Part shown: positions 26,233-37,859 of the stretch, in pieces
Layout of the letters: every line of letters starts with the position of its first letter
Position numbering within the stretch: the first letter of the stretch is position 1
Assembly: GCA_947459215.1 (NCBI GenBank)
Contig: CANHCQ010000001.1
Span: forward strand, 336,248 to 400,247
DNA: 64,000 bases
DNA from: Phycisphaerales bacterium
GTDB taxonomy: Bacteria > Planctomycetota > Phycisphaerae > Phycisphaerales > UBA1924
Direction: 5' to 3'
Translations under genes and position numbers: made by a program
Notes under the pieces: generated by a model
Database searches by the model: none
What the model saw: the letters and a program-made list of their open reading frames with translations, nothing else
Told to the model about the DNA's origin: nothing

Positions 26233-27429
26233 ATGCCGAGCCAGCAACCCACGGCGCCCGACCTGCAGCACTTGGCGCGTCCACGCATCGCGTGGTACGC
26301 TCGCCCCGTGCCGCGGCACTCCGCCAACTCTCCTCGCAGCGACGCCCTCATGTACGTGGGCGTGTTCTTCATCTTCGGGTCGCTGGCGATCCTCGTCGCG
26401 TTCATGCAGCCGCGCCCGATGGCGTGGCTCGGCGGTCTCGCCTTGGTCGCCTTCGGCGGCACGCTCTCTGTCGGCTGGGCCCACGCATTCGCTGCTCGCC
26501 GGTTCTGGATGCTGGTGCCACTCGTCGTACTCCCGTTCTTCGCCGACCTGCTCTTCTTCGGTCCGCTCGGTCGCCTTGGCTTGTTCAACGTCGGCATGGG
26601 CGCATCGGAGCTCGCCCGCAAGATCACGCTCGCCGTGATGATGATGGTGCTGACCTCCGTCGGCTTTGTCATCTTCATCCAGTTCGTCCGTGGCAAGGAA
26701 CGCCGCGCCGAACGAGCCCAGGCCGAACTCGACGTCGCCAAGACCATCCACGAATCCATCGTCCCCGCGCTGTCGATCCAAACTCCCTTCGCCCAAGTGC
26801 TCGCCCGCTCCGAACCGTCCACCGAGATGGGCGGCGACCTTGTCGACGCCGTGCAGCGTGACCGCGAGATCGACGTCTTCCTCGCCGATGTCTCCGGCCA
26901 CGGCGTCGGCGCCGGCATCGTCATGGGCATGCTCAAGGCCGCCATCCGCACCCGCCTCCTCGCCGCCGGCGACGACCTCGGCTCGGTGCTCCGCGACGTC
27001 AACCGCATCGTCGTCGATCTCACCCGCCCGGAGATGTTCGCCACCCTCGCCTGCGCCCGCGTGCGATCCGATCGCACCGTCACATACGCCCTCGCGGGTC
27101 ACTTGCCCATTTTCCATTACGTCGCCGCCGAGCGCCGCTGGACGCAGCTCGAAAACGAACATCTGCCCCTGGGCATCGACGCCGACGTTCCGTTCGCCGC
27201 CGCAAGCGTGCAGGCCGCTCCCGGCGACCTCTTCGTCTTCCTGACCGACGGCCTCGTCGAGGTCATGGACCGCGAACGCCGCCAGTTCGGCCTTCGCGGC
27301 GTCGAGCGGGTCCTCGCATCGCTTCCCGTCGCCGACCCCGAGTCGATCGATCGCGCTCTCATCGCCGCCGCCCGATCCCACGGCACCCAGACCGACGATC
27401 AATCCGTCCTCATCGTGCGCGTGGTCTAG
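26233..27429 (+). CDS. Membrane-bound SpoIIE-type serine phosphatase
   Basis: PP2C-like (SpoIIE) phosphatase, normally acting on anti-sigma-antagonist proteins. Residues of about 40-150 hold four membrane helices. After a charged linker (KERRAERAQAELDVAKTIHE), the catalytic domain spans about 175-398 with metal-binding Asp residues in EMGGDLVDAV, VFLADVSGHGVGAGIVM, LFVFLTDGLVEV and the last TDDQSVLIV. All key acidic residues are present. I see no sensor domain apart from the membrane part. The substrate is unknown because no STAS-domain gene lies nearby. The HD-GYP gene follows on the same strand after 238 bases of repeat DNA. Confidence 0.92.
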   Translation: MPSQQPTAPDLQHLARPRIAWYARPVPRHSANSPRSDALMYVGVFFIFGSLAILVAFMQPRPMAWLGGLALVAFGGTLSVGWAHAFAARRFWMLVPLVVLPFFADLLFFGPLGRLGLFNVGMGASELARKITLAVMMMVLTSVGFVIFIQFVRGKERRAERAQAELDVAKTIHESIVPALSIQTPFAQVLARSEPSTEMGGDLVDAVQRDREIDVFLADVSGHGVGAGIVMGMLKAAIRTRLLAAGDDLGSVLRDVNRIVVDLTRPEMFATLACARVRSDRTVTYALAGHLPIFHYVAAERRWTQLENEHLPLGIDADVPFAAASVQAAPGDLFVFLTDGLVEVMDRERRQFGLRGVERVLASLPVADPESIDRALIAAARSHGTQTDDQSVLIVRVV

Positions 27430-27433
27430 CTGC

Positions 27434-27693
27434 TTCACGACCGAGGCACAGACGCACCGAGAACGCGAAGTCACAAGAGTCCGGGCTTCCAACTCAAAGA
27501 ACTCCAATCGCTCATAGTGGCGACGGCGCGCGATAACTGACCGCGCGAAAGTTGGCGCACCTCGATCCCTTTTTTCCTGCCTTGAACTCTTCCCTTCAAC
27601 TCTTGATTTGAACTCTTCGAGCCCTTGGAGCGCTTTGAGTTGAAGGTCTCTCTCCGCGTCTTTCTCCGTGTCTCTGTGCCTCTGTGGTGAGAC
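27434..27693. repeat. Imperfect palindromic repeat, family B (copy 3)
   Basis: The left arm is TTCACGACCGAGGCACAGACG (27434-27467) and the inverted right arm CTCTCTCCGCGTC through CTCTGTGCCTCTGTGGTGA (27646-27690). The right arm overlaps the longest possible start of the HD-GYP gene. Confidence 0.75.
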
Positions 27694-28378
27694 CGGTTCT
27701 ACCCTTCCTCGCTTGCTCGCACCCGAAGTGATCGAAGCCCTCGTCGGCCTGCTCGAGGCCAAGGACACGAGCACCGCCGCCCACACCTGGCGGGTGGTGC
27801 TCTACACCCGTGCGCTGGCCGAAAAGGCCGGAGTTTCTCACGACGACCTCGAACGTCTCACGGCCGGAGCCGCGCTGCACGACATCGGCAAGATCGAGAT
27901 CCCCTCGGCCATCCTGCAAAAGCCAGGCAAGCTCACCGACGATGAGTTCGAAGTGATGAAGTCCCACGCCGCCCTGGGTCACGAGCGGCTGCTTCGCATG
28001 GGCGAGGACGACCGCGTCATCCTCGATCTCGTCCGCCATCACCACGAGCGCTTCGACGGCAAGGGCTATCCCGACGGCCTGTCCGGCGACGAGATCCCCG
28101 TCGCCGCTCGCTATTTCGCGGTCATTGATTCCTTCGACGCCATGACCAGCATCCGTCCCTACCGCCGCGAGACGGGCGTGCACGCCGCGGAAAAGGCGAT
28201 CGCCGAGCTCGAGTCGGGCATTCGGACGCGGTATTGCCCCGGGACCGTGGAGATGTTCGTGTCCATGTATCGCACCGGCGAAATCGCCTGGATTCTCGAG
28301 TACTTCAACGACGGAGCGGACGTTCCCAAGTTCACCGGACGGGCGGACACCGGGGTCCGCAGCAGCGTGCGGTCCTAA
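27668..28378 (+). CDS. HD-GYP domain phosphohydrolase
   Basis: Likely c-di-GMP phosphodiesterase. The HD-GYP domain occupies nearly the whole protein: TAAHTWRVV, the metal pair in LHDIGKIEIP, HAALGHERLL, then HHHERFDGKGYPDGLSGDEIP and RYFAVIDSFDAM. The HD and GYP motifs are both intact. The coordinates use the longest frame, which begins with a GTG inside repeat family B. Likelier starts are TTG at 27713 or GTG at 27728, just before the domain; none has a clear ribosome-binding site. It has no sensor or receiver domain. With the two PilZ proteins at 30.9-33.5 kb it suggests local c-di-GMP signalling. Confidence 0.9.
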   Translation: MSLCLCGETGSTLPRLLAPEVIEALVGLLEAKDTSTAAHTWRVVLYTRALAEKAGVSHDDLERLTAGAALHDIGKIEIPSAILQKPGKLTDDEFEVMKSHAALGHERLLRMGEDDRVILDLVRHHHERFDGKGYPDGLSGDEIPVAARYFAVIDSFDAMTSIRPYRRETGVHAAEKAIAELESGIRTRYCPGTVEMFVSMYRTGEIAWILEYFNDGADVPKFTGRADTGVRSSVRS

Positions 28379-28406
28379 GGCGTCACAACCCGCGGGTGTT
28401 TGGCCG

Positions 28407-28436
28407 TTGGAGGATCCCCGGGGCGCGCCATATACT
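28407..28436 (+). promoter_or_regulatory. Sigma-70-type promoter for tRNA-His
   Basis: A -35 box TTGGAG (28407-28412) and -10 box TATACT (28431-28436) are separated by 18 bases, about 25 bases before the tRNA. It is placed correctly and close to consensus in an otherwise GC-rich region. Confidence 0.65.
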
Positions 28437-28461
28437 TCGCCCCGCGGTTTTCCGCGTGATG

Positions 28462-28535
28462 GTGGCCATAGCTCAGTTGGTTAGAGCACGAGGTTGTGAT
28501 CCTCGGGGTCGCGGGTTCGAGTCCCGTTGGCCACC
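28462..28535 (+). tRNA. tRNA-His (GTG anticodon)
   Basis: A full cloverleaf. The acceptor stem is GTGGCCA with TGGCCAC, the D-arm AGCTCAGTTGGTTAGAGC, and the anticodon stem CGAGG-TTGTGAT-CCTCG with anticodon GTG. The T-arm is GCGGG-TTCGAGT-CCCGT. An extra G at 28461 facing C73 (28535) gives the G-1:C73 pair specific to tRNA-His. CCA is not encoded. A T-run follows at 28537-28541. Confidence 0.97.
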
Positions 28536-28636
28536 CTTTTTGGAGCGGGATGGTTGGAGGGCGGAGGTTGGAGGCAAGGGCTGAGGTCTTAGGGCTGAGG
28601 TCTTAGGACTGAGGGCTGTTGCCCAGTGCCTTCCCG

Positions 28637-29071
28637 TCACACTCCCGCCAGTTTCCGCAGCACCTTTTCGAGCTCCGGCGGCACGATCATCGCGCTCAGC
28701 CGTGATTGCTTCACCAACGCAAACGCGCCGAACCGCTTGTCTGCTTTTATCGCCTCCAGCGTCACCGGCGTCTGGGCTCGCTTCACAAAAACCAGATCCA
28801 CCACCGGCGTCTTTGTTTCGCCCGCCGCGGTCACACCCGGGTTCTTCGGATCGGGGTACGCATCTGCCGTGATCCGCGCCAGGCCCACGATCGCGCGCTG
28901 CTCGCCGGTGTGGTAGATGAACGCCTCGTCGCCCGCCTGCGCCTCGCGCAGCGCCTTGAGGGCCGCGGCATTGGTGATCCCATCCCAGCGCACCGGCTTT
29001 TTCTTCGACTCACGCTCGAGGTCTTCGATCGAGAACTCGCCCGGCTCGGTCTTCAAGAGAAACGTGGCCAT
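28637..29071 (-). CDS. EVE-domain protein
   Basis: Small soluble protein made of one EVE (PUA-like) domain. EVE proteins are thought to bind modified bases in RNA or DNA; the target here is unknown. It has the family start MATFLLKTEPGEFSIEDL, the WDGITN turn, the GDEAFIYHTGEQRAIVG core and the closing LEKVLRKLAG helix. At 144 residues it is normal for the family. The ATG at 29071 was chosen because the family always begins a few residues before the LLKTEP strand. It lies 46 bases after the hybrid kinase gene on the same strand. Confidence 0.93.
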   Translation of the reverse strand: MATFLLKTEPGEFSIEDLERESKKKPVRWDGITNAAALKALREAQAGDEAFIYHTGEQRAIVGLARITADAYPDPKNPGVTAAGETKTPVVDLVFVKRAQTPVTLEAIKADKRFGAFALVKQSRLSAMIVPPELEKVLRKLAGV

Positions 29072-29117
29072 GCCCCAGCGTACGCGGGCGCCGCATGGCA
29101 CAGGTCCCCGTCGGCGA

Positions 29118-30959
29118 TTACGAGGCGATCCGCAGCCCCGGATCCTCGCCCTTGCACAGCAGCCGCGCACACGTGCCCACGAACACGTCTCGCTCGATCG
29201 GCTTGGTGAGATACTCGTCGCAGCCCGCTTCCATGCACTTCTCCCGGTCGCCCGCCAACGCGTTACCCGTGAGGGCGACGATAATGCCCTTGTAGCCGCG
29301 AGTGCGAAGCTCACGCGTTGCCGCATACCCATCGAGCGACGGCATCTGCATGTCCATGAGGATCATGTCGAACGGGTTTCCAGCGCCCACCGCAGCGAGC
29401 GCGTTGTTCACCGCCTGCCGCCCATCGGGCACGATCACTGATTCGAGGCCCATCTTGCGGAGATAGAACGCGATCAGTCTCTGGCTGTCCGGGTTGTCCT
29501 CGGCCACCAGTACGTTTCCCACCAACCATGGGTACACGCCAACGTCGCTGCCCCGGGTCTGCCCAGCGAGCGGGCTCGTCTTGGCCTTCGCCAGTGAAAG
29601 TCGAACCGTCGTGCCACGCCCCGGTTCGCTCTCGGCCGTCAGCAAGCCGCCCATCAGCAGCACGAGCGAGCGCGACAGCGATAGACCAACCGTCGGTGTC
29701 GCGCCGAGCTTGGTCGACGCCGTCTCGGGCGTCAACCCGTGCTGCTCAAGCTGCCTCCCGGTCATCCCGCGGCCGCTGTCTCGGATCTCGATCAACGCCC
29801 GCTCGGCGTCGTTGGGATCACCTTTCGCCCGCACGACAATCTCGCCCTTGGGAGTGAACTTGATCGCGTTGCCGATCAGCTGCAGCAGCACCTGCCGCAG
29901 CCGAATCGGATCCCCGATCACCGCGTGCGGCAGCGACGCATCGATCTGTTCCGACAGTGCCAGTGTCCGCGTCGTTGCCAGCGGTCGCAGCATCGTCACC
30001 ACTTCGTGAACAGCCTGCTCCGGAGAGCACGCCACGCGCCCCACCGCCAGCCGCCCAGCCCCCGCCGCGGCCTGATCGATCACCTCGTGCACCAACGCCA
30101 GCAGGTGCTTGGTGCTCCGTCGGATGTTCTGCGCGATCTCGGCCCGTTCGGCGGTTCCCAGCGACGGTTCAAGCAGCATGTCCGAGTAGCCAAGCACCGA
30201 CATCATCGGCGAGCGGATCCCGTGGCTCACCCGCTCCAGCATCGCTTCCTTCTGGCGCGCCGCGGTCAACGCTTGCTCGCCCTCGGCGCGCACCCGGATC
30301 ATCTCCGCGCTCATCCGCTGCAGCGACGGCACGATCAACACCGCCACCAGCCCGGCCAGCACCGCGCAGAGCACCACGCCCGCTCCGACCACGATCCACA
30401 TCGCCGCTCCGGCGTGCGACTGCGCCGATTGGTTCAGTCGCTCGGCCACCGCCTCCGCGTCACGCCCGAACCGCCCCTGGGCCGTCGCCAGTTGCATCAG
30501 CCGAGAGTCTCTCTTCGGATCGCCCACGTCCTGCCGCAGCGACTGGGCCGCCACCTGCACCGCCTGCACGAACGCGCCGCTCGCGGCCTCAAGGGTCGTC
30601 CGTTCCTCCGGGGTCAGCATGCTCCGTGTCAAGCCTGCCCCAGAAAGCTCTCGCTGATCACGCTCGAACGCCGCCGCCGCCGCCGCCAACTCGTCGCGGT
30701 ACGGCTCGCCCGCCGCCGCATCCTCGGCGTGGTTGGCGTGCTCCAGCATCGCCGCTGCCTTCACGATCTGCTGGCTCAGCAGCTGGTGCCGCGTCGTGAC
30801 GTTTACCGCCTCGCTCTCGCGGGCCGAGCGCCGAATCAGCCCAGCCAGCACCAGCTCGAAGCCCACGACCGCGGCGGCGATCACGACTACCGTCATGAAC
30901 AGCCGTCGCCGCAGCGTCCCCAGCGCGGGCACCGTCTCTTGGTTGTTCGCGGGGTTCAT
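29118..30959 (-). CDS. Hybrid sensor histidine kinase with PilJ-like sensor and C-terminal receiver
   Basis: Inner-membrane kinase of 613 residues. The helices at about 20-42 and 186-210 bracket a helical periplasmic sensor like the PilJ/NarX type (LLSQQIVKAAAMLEHA). HisKA follows, with phosphoacceptor His246 in SHGIRSPM, where the usual acidic residue after His is Gly. The ATPase domain has NAIKFTPKGEI, RDSGRGM and LGLSLSRS-type boxes. The C-terminal receiver is intact (AEDN, MDMQMP, ALTGNA, LTKPIE). The start ATG overlaps the stop of the upstream PilZ-receiver-Hpt gene by ATGA, so the two are translationally coupled and probably act together. Confidence 0.93.
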   Translation of the reverse strand: MNPANNQETVPALGTLRRRLFMTVVVIAAAVVGFELVLAGLIRRSARESEAVNVTTRHQLLSQQIVKAAAMLEHANHAEDAAAGEPYRDELAAAAAAFERDQRELSGAGLTRSMLTPEERTTLEAASGAFVQAVQVAAQSLRQDVGDPKRDSRLMQLATAQGRFGRDAEAVAERLNQSAQSHAGAAMWIVVGAGVVLCAVLAGLVAVLIVPSLQRMSAEMIRVRAEGEQALTAARQKEAMLERVSHGIRSPMMSVLGYSDMLLEPSLGTAERAEIAQNIRRSTKHLLALVHEVIDQAAAGAGRLAVGRVACSPEQAVHEVVTMLRPLATTRTLALSEQIDASLPHAVIGDPIRLRQVLLQLIGNAIKFTPKGEIVVRAKGDPNDAERALIEIRDSGRGMTGRQLEQHGLTPETASTKLGATPTVGLSLSRSLVLLMGGLLTAESEPGRGTTVRLSLAKAKTSPLAGQTRGSDVGVYPWLVGNVLVAEDNPDSQRLIAFYLRKMGLESVIVPDGRQAVNNALAAVGAGNPFDMILMDMQMPSLDGYAATRELRTRGYKGIIVALTGNALAGDREKCMEAGCDEYLTKPIERDVFVGTCARLLCKGEDPGLRIAS

Positions 30960-32143
30960 GCCGCCCTCGCCCGTTCACACGCGACAATCACGTCGCGCAG
31001 CACCGAGGCCGATTCTTTCGGGCTCTTGGTCCACGCCAGCATCTGCAGCGCCCGGTCCGCCGTCGTTGCCATCCCCGCAAAGCCCATCGACGGCGCCGAG
31101 CCCTTCAGCGTCATGCACAGCGACTCGCACTCCCGCGTGTTGTCGCTGTCCACCGCCTTGCGCAGCTCGCCAGCGATCCGCTTCAACTCGTCCAGGAACC
31201 AGGGCAGCATGCTCATCGACGGGTCGTCAGCCCGGAGCGCTGACCGGCTCTCGTCACCCCCGCCCTCCGCCGCGCTCCCGAGGAACTCCGCGATCGCCCG
31301 CACCACCCGGTCGTACGTCAACGGCTTGCTCAACAGCCCGTCGCACCGAACCGCGCTCAGTTCCATGCGGGTCTGCGGCGACGCGTCGGGCGTCAGCATC
31401 ACGATCGGCGCGTGCAACCCCGCGGCACGCACCTGCGTCATCAGTTCCAGCCCCGTCCCGTCGGGGAGCTGGAAGTTGGCGACGATGACGTCCGCCGGCT
31501 CCTTCAGGCTCGCCATCGCTTCCTTGATCGAGGCCACGCTCCGCAGACGCACCCGCGTCCGCCGCATGAAGTGCTCGAACAACTTCTGATCGTTCTTCTC
31601 CGGCTCCACCAAGAGCAGCGAGCCCGCGATCTTCTCCGCGTCCACCTTCTCGAGACTGAAGAACTCGGTCTCGCCTCCCGCCGACACGAACTGCTTCGCG
31701 TCGATCGGTGCGTCGAACTTCACGCCGATCTCGTGCACCACCCCGCCCCGGTGCTTGCACCGCACGATCGTTCCCTGCACGTCCAGCGCCCCGTGTGTCG
31801 GGTGCGGCAGCCGCAACATGCACTTCGATCCCTCGTGCACAAACGAGTTGTGAAACAGCGACATGCCCCCGCGCGAGATGTTGCGGCAGCACAGCCGCAG
31901 CGCCAGGTGCGTCCCGCCCGGCTGCTCGATCAGCACCGGGATCCGGTCGCGATGGAACGGCCAACGTACGAACTCACGCTTGAGGTCGTTGGAACCGCCA
32001 CCTCCCGACATGGCTTCGAGTTTCTCCGCCAGGGCTCGAACACCCTTGACGTCCAGCCCCAGCGTGTTCCGCCGCGCTGACGATGAGTCGTCCGCCCACG
32101 CTCCGTCGCTCGGCCAATCCGCCATGCCCCGCTTGCCGGCCAT
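30956..32143 (-). CDS. PilZ-receiver-Hpt protein with degenerate phosphorelay sites (paralogue A)
   Basis: The protein has 395 residues and three domains. PilZ (about 50-155) keeps both c-di-GMP-binding motifs, REFVR (56-60) and NISRGG (88-93). The receiver fold (about 174-290) has Asn223 where the phosphoacceptor Asp should be (VANFQLPDG), though Lys273 of SKPL remains. The C-terminal helical bundle resembles Hpt (LCMTLKGSAPSMGF) but has Met344 in place of His. It can probably bind c-di-GMP but not carry a phosphoryl group. The start ATG 32143 has GGGGAG five bases upstream. It is coupled to the hybrid kinase by ATGA and is a paralogue of the next gene upstream. Confidence 0.85.
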   Translation of the reverse strand: MAGKRGMADWPSDGAWADDSSSARRNTLGLDVKGVRALAEKLEAMSGGGGSNDLKREFVRWPFHRDRIPVLIEQPGGTHLALRLCCRNISRGGMSLFHNSFVHEGSKCMLRLPHPTHGALDVQGTIVRCKHRGGVVHEIGVKFDAPIDAKQFVSAGGETEFFSLEKVDAEKIAGSLLLVEPEKNDQKLFEHFMRRTRVRLRSVASIKEAMASLKEPADVIVANFQLPDGTGLELMTQVRAAGLHAPIVMLTPDASPQTRMELSAVRCDGLLSKPLTYDRVVRAIAEFLGSAAEGGGDESRSALRADDPSMSMLPWFLDELKRIAGELRKAVDSDNTRECESLCMTLKGSAPSMGFAGMATTADRALQMLAWTKSPKESASVLRDVIVACERARAA

Positions 32144-32325
32144 GTGCACTCCCCGGTAGATCCCCTGGTGCCGCATCGGCGGCTCGCTTGGATCATCGAA
32201 CCGCAATCTTGCCGAGTTGAACACTTGCGGCACCCGGATCGCGAGCCAATCCGCACGCACCGCCCACGTTGCCCATCTTCATCCGAACTGTTACGGAGCA
32301 GGATTTCTCGGGGGGGGAGAACGCC

Positions 32326-33498
32326 TCAGCCAGCCTTCTTCTGCACCTGCGCACTCTCGCACGCCACGATCAGCCGCTGGATCGCCGCTCTCGACGATTC
32401 CGCCGATTGCGTCTGAGCCAGCGACTTGCCCGCCTGCTCCGCCAAAAGGCCGACGCCCGAGAACCCCATCCCCGGCGCCGCCTTCGCGATCTGTGCGCAC
32501 ATCGCCCGCAGCGGGTCCGTGTCGCGACGCTCCAGCAGACTGCGCATGTCGGTCGCTGAATCGTTCAGGCTCCGCACAAACGCAGGCAGCAGCGATGCCC
32601 GTTCGTCATGGCCCAGCATCGAGCTCACCGTCGCCGCACCGCTGCGGCCAACGATCAGAAACTCCGCCACCGCACGCAGGAACAAAGCCTTCGTCAATGG
32701 CTTCGCGACGATCGCCGCCGGCTCAAACTCCCGCAGCCAGCGCTGCCGATCGTCCTTGCTCCGGGCGGTCGCAACCACAACCGGCGTCGCCACACCCGTT
32801 TCGTTCATCGCGGCAAAGAACCGGTCAAGATCCAGCTTGCCCTGATCCGGGTCGGCGATCACCAGGTCCGCGCCGTCCGCGGCGTACGCGATGCCCGTCT
32901 TCTCATCGTCGGCGCACCGCAGCCTTACATCCGTGCCCTGCAGATAGTTCTGAATCAACCGCTGCTCGATCTCGCTCGTCCCGACCACCACCAGACACCC
33001 ACGCAGCTCCTCCGCAGGCACCGACTCGAGCGAGAACCAATCTTCCAGCTGGTCAAGCTTGATGTAGTCGCTTGGCTTGATCGGCTGGTCGAACTTGATG
33101 CCCACCTGATGCACCACGCCCTTGAGGTGCTGGCTGTGCGTCACCTTTGCCGCCAGAACCGTCGGCCCGCGAGAAACATGCTTCAGCGTCACGTGAACCT
33201 GCGTCCCCGGATGCAGGAACGAGTTGTGCAACGCCGCGAGCCCGCCGCTCGACAGATTGCGGCACACCATCGTGACCGCCGTCGTCGCACCACCGGGCGC
33301 GATCAGGTCCACCGGCAGGCACGCGATTCGATACGATCGACGCTTGAACTTCCGCGGAGCTTTGCGACCCTTCGCCTCGCTCTCACGGTCCGACTCATCA
33401 AGCTTGTTCATCAGCGCGGCAACGTCCTGCACGGTCATCCCGAGCGAGTGCAGCTTCGCGGTCGCAGAAGTTGGGGCGGCGTTGGGGCGAGCGGTCAT
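32326..33498 (-). CDS. PilZ-receiver-Hpt protein with degenerate phosphorelay sites (paralogue B)
   Basis: The protein has 390 residues and the same architecture as paralogue A, 182 bases upstream of it. PilZ has RKFKR (49-53) and NLSSGG (81-86). The receiver fold keeps Asp216 (LVIADPDQG) and Lys266 (VAKPL) but has lost the acidic pair of the first strand (LVVVGTSE), so metal binding is doubtful. The Hpt-like end (MCAQIAKAAPGMGF) has Ala335 at the His position. The shared degenerate Hpt with conserved PGMGF/PSMGF suggests retained structure. The start at 33498 has GGAA eight bases upstream. The stop of gyrB is 146 bases away on the same strand. Confidence 0.83.
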   Translation of the reverse strand: MTARPNAAPTSATAKLHSLGMTVQDVAALMNKLDESDRESEAKGRKAPRKFKRRSYRIACLPVDLIAPGGATTAVTMVCRNLSSGGLAALHNSFLHPGTQVHVTLKHVSRGPTVLAAKVTHSQHLKGVVHQVGIKFDQPIKPSDYIKLDQLEDWFSLESVPAEELRGCLVVVGTSEIEQRLIQNYLQGTDVRLRCADDEKTGIAYAADGADLVIADPDQGKLDLDRFFAAMNETGVATPVVVATARSKDDRQRWLREFEPAAIVAKPLTKALFLRAVAEFLIVGRSGAATVSSMLGHDERASLLPAFVRSLNDSATDMRSLLERRDTDPLRAMCAQIAKAAPGMGFSGVGLLAEQAGKSLAQTQSAESSRAAIQRLIVACESAQVQKKAG

Positions 33499-33644
33499 CG
33501 AGTGTTCCAGAAGAGCGAGGACTCCTCTGGATCGACCGCGGAAAACCCGCACTGCAAGCCCATCGACGCTTGCGCTCGCATCCGGCGTTCCCCAGCCTCG
33601 CCACGCCGCACCAGCGTCACACACCGACGAAGCGTCACACCCGA

Positions 33645-36440
<2,796 letters not shown>

Positions 36441-36868
36441 TCGTTTCCCCGTTCGTCTTCAATGCGCGAGACCCGATCGCTCATTCACACCACTCCCGCC
36501 GCCGGCTCCCACACGCCGCCGACGCCGAAAATGGCATACCGAAAAAAAACCGACTCCGACGCCGTTCTCGGCGATCGGAATGATAGGTTCTCATCGACCA
36601 AAACGCACAAAAAACCGTCGAAACGGCACCGCCAAAAACCCCTGCAAATCAAGCACTTCCGACGCCCCGCGGCCGACACGCCTCCCCCTCCCAGAGCGAG
36701 CGGGCCAGGGGGTGGGTTTGCAACCCTTCGCGGAGGTCCAAGACATGCACCACACAGACCACCGAGATCACGGAAAAGACACATGCCCTCCCCACGAATT
36801 CTCTCCGTGATCTCCGTGTTCTCCGTGGTGAAATGCCTTTGTGAAAGCCTGTTCGGCGACCGACTTCT
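36441..36868. repeat. Intergenic region upstream of gyrB with repeat family B (copy 4)
   Basis: No gene is seen. An inverted-repeat pair of family B occupies 36747-36840 (left arm CACCACACAGACCACCGAG, right arm TCTCCGTGTTCTCCGTGGTG). A terminator-like structure for the minus-strand gene is at 36542-36578. The gyrB promoter should lie in 36441-36540, but no convincing boxes stand out. Confidence 0.65.
36542..36578 (-). terminator. Possible Rho-independent terminator on the minus strand
   Basis: On the minus strand a 9-bp stem with one bulge (CCGA-T-CGCCG, loop AGAA, CGGCG-TCGG) is followed six bases later by eight T. It would end transcripts from the DUF6159 gene before gyrB. The T-run is strong but set off from the stem. 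Confidence 0.45.
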
Positions 36869-37741
36869 TCACTTCACCCTGAACGCACCCCGCAGCGCCC
36901 TCTCCTCAAACCCGATCGGCACCTCGCCCGTCGCCGCATAGCGGTACAGCGCCGCAACGAGGACCGAGCTCACAGCGCTCGTCACCAGCGCGATGCCGAT
37001 CATGAGCACCACCATGATCCCGCCGCCGATTGCGATCGGTGCCCAGTGGTTCATCTGCGCCGTGAACACGATCCCGATGATCGCGGGAATCGTTGCAACC
37101 GCGTACAGCACGAAACCGATCAGGCCCAGCCCCACGTTCGAGACCAACGCCGTGCCCCAGGTCTTGCTCAGCATCGTCGATGATCGCTTCACCGCCTCGA
37201 TCGGGCCCAGACGCTCGACCACCAGCACCGGCACGACAAAGTACGTCGCGATCGTCCACGCCAGCCCGACCAGCGCCGTCACGATCTTGCCCACAAAGCC
37301 CACCCGCTCCTCGATCGCCTGCAGCAGCGTGCCCACCGTCGCGCTCACCGCCACCCATCCCACGATCTGCGGCATCAATCCAGCCGCGTGCCACAAACCG
37401 CCCCGCACCGTCGGCTCTCGCCCCGCAAACCGCTCCATCGCGCACGCCACCAGCGCCGTGTTGAAGAACACGATCACGAAGTAGCTCGCGAAGTAGTACG
37501 AAAACGTCAGCAGCGTCCCGATCTCGCGCACATACGGATGCATCACGCTCCGGTCGCCCGGACCGCCCTGGGCCGTCACTTCTTCCAGCACCCCCGTCAC
37601 CACCAGCGGCACCACAAACGACGCGAACACCGCCAGGCAGGCAACCGCCGACACCAGCGGAAAGATCATCAGCCGCTTGTCGCGGCGGAGAACATTCAAA
37701 CTCTGCCGAAGCAGTTCCGCCGAGCGTGCGAAGAGCGCCAT
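36869..37741 (-). CDS. DUF6159-family membrane protein
   Basis: Polytopic membrane protein of 290 residues with no known role. The start MALFARSAELLRQSLNVLRR, then DKRLMIFPLVS, is typical of the DUF6159 family. About six hydrophobic helices follow (about 27-50, 75-105, 120-145, 150-180, 205-230 and 237-265). I see no catalytic motif. The start at 37741 has GGAGG five bases upstream. The upstream region holds a perfect DnaA box, and gyrB follows downstream. Confidence 0.85.
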   Translation of the reverse strand: MALFARSAELLRQSLNVLRRDKRLMIFPLVSAVACLAVFASFVVPLVVTGVLEEVTAQGGPGDRSVMHPYVREIGTLLTFSYYFASYFVIVFFNTALVACAMERFAGREPTVRGGLWHAAGLMPQIVGWVAVSATVGTLLQAIEERVGFVGKIVTALVGLAWTIATYFVVPVLVVERLGPIEAVKRSSTMLSKTWGTALVSNVGLGLIGFVLYAVATIPAIIGIVFTAQMNHWAPIAIGGGIMVVLMIGIALVTSAVSSVLVAALYRYAATGEVPIGFEERALRGAFRVK

Positions 37742-37831
37742 GTGAGCCTCCGTCGACTCTTGGGATTCGCACCCCGCAGATTCTGGCGCCAAACTCCGAT
37801 CGGGGTGCGTTGTTGCTCCGGTCGGGAGGTG

Positions 37832-37840
37832 TTATCCACA
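37832..37840. promoter_or_regulatory. Single perfect DnaA box
   Basis: TTATCCACA matches the consensus exactly and lies 91 bases upstream of the DUF6159 start. I see no second close match in the same gap, so it does not form an oriC-like cluster. Confidence 0.45.
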
Positions 37841-37859
37841 TGTCGGCTCTGGTGACAAG

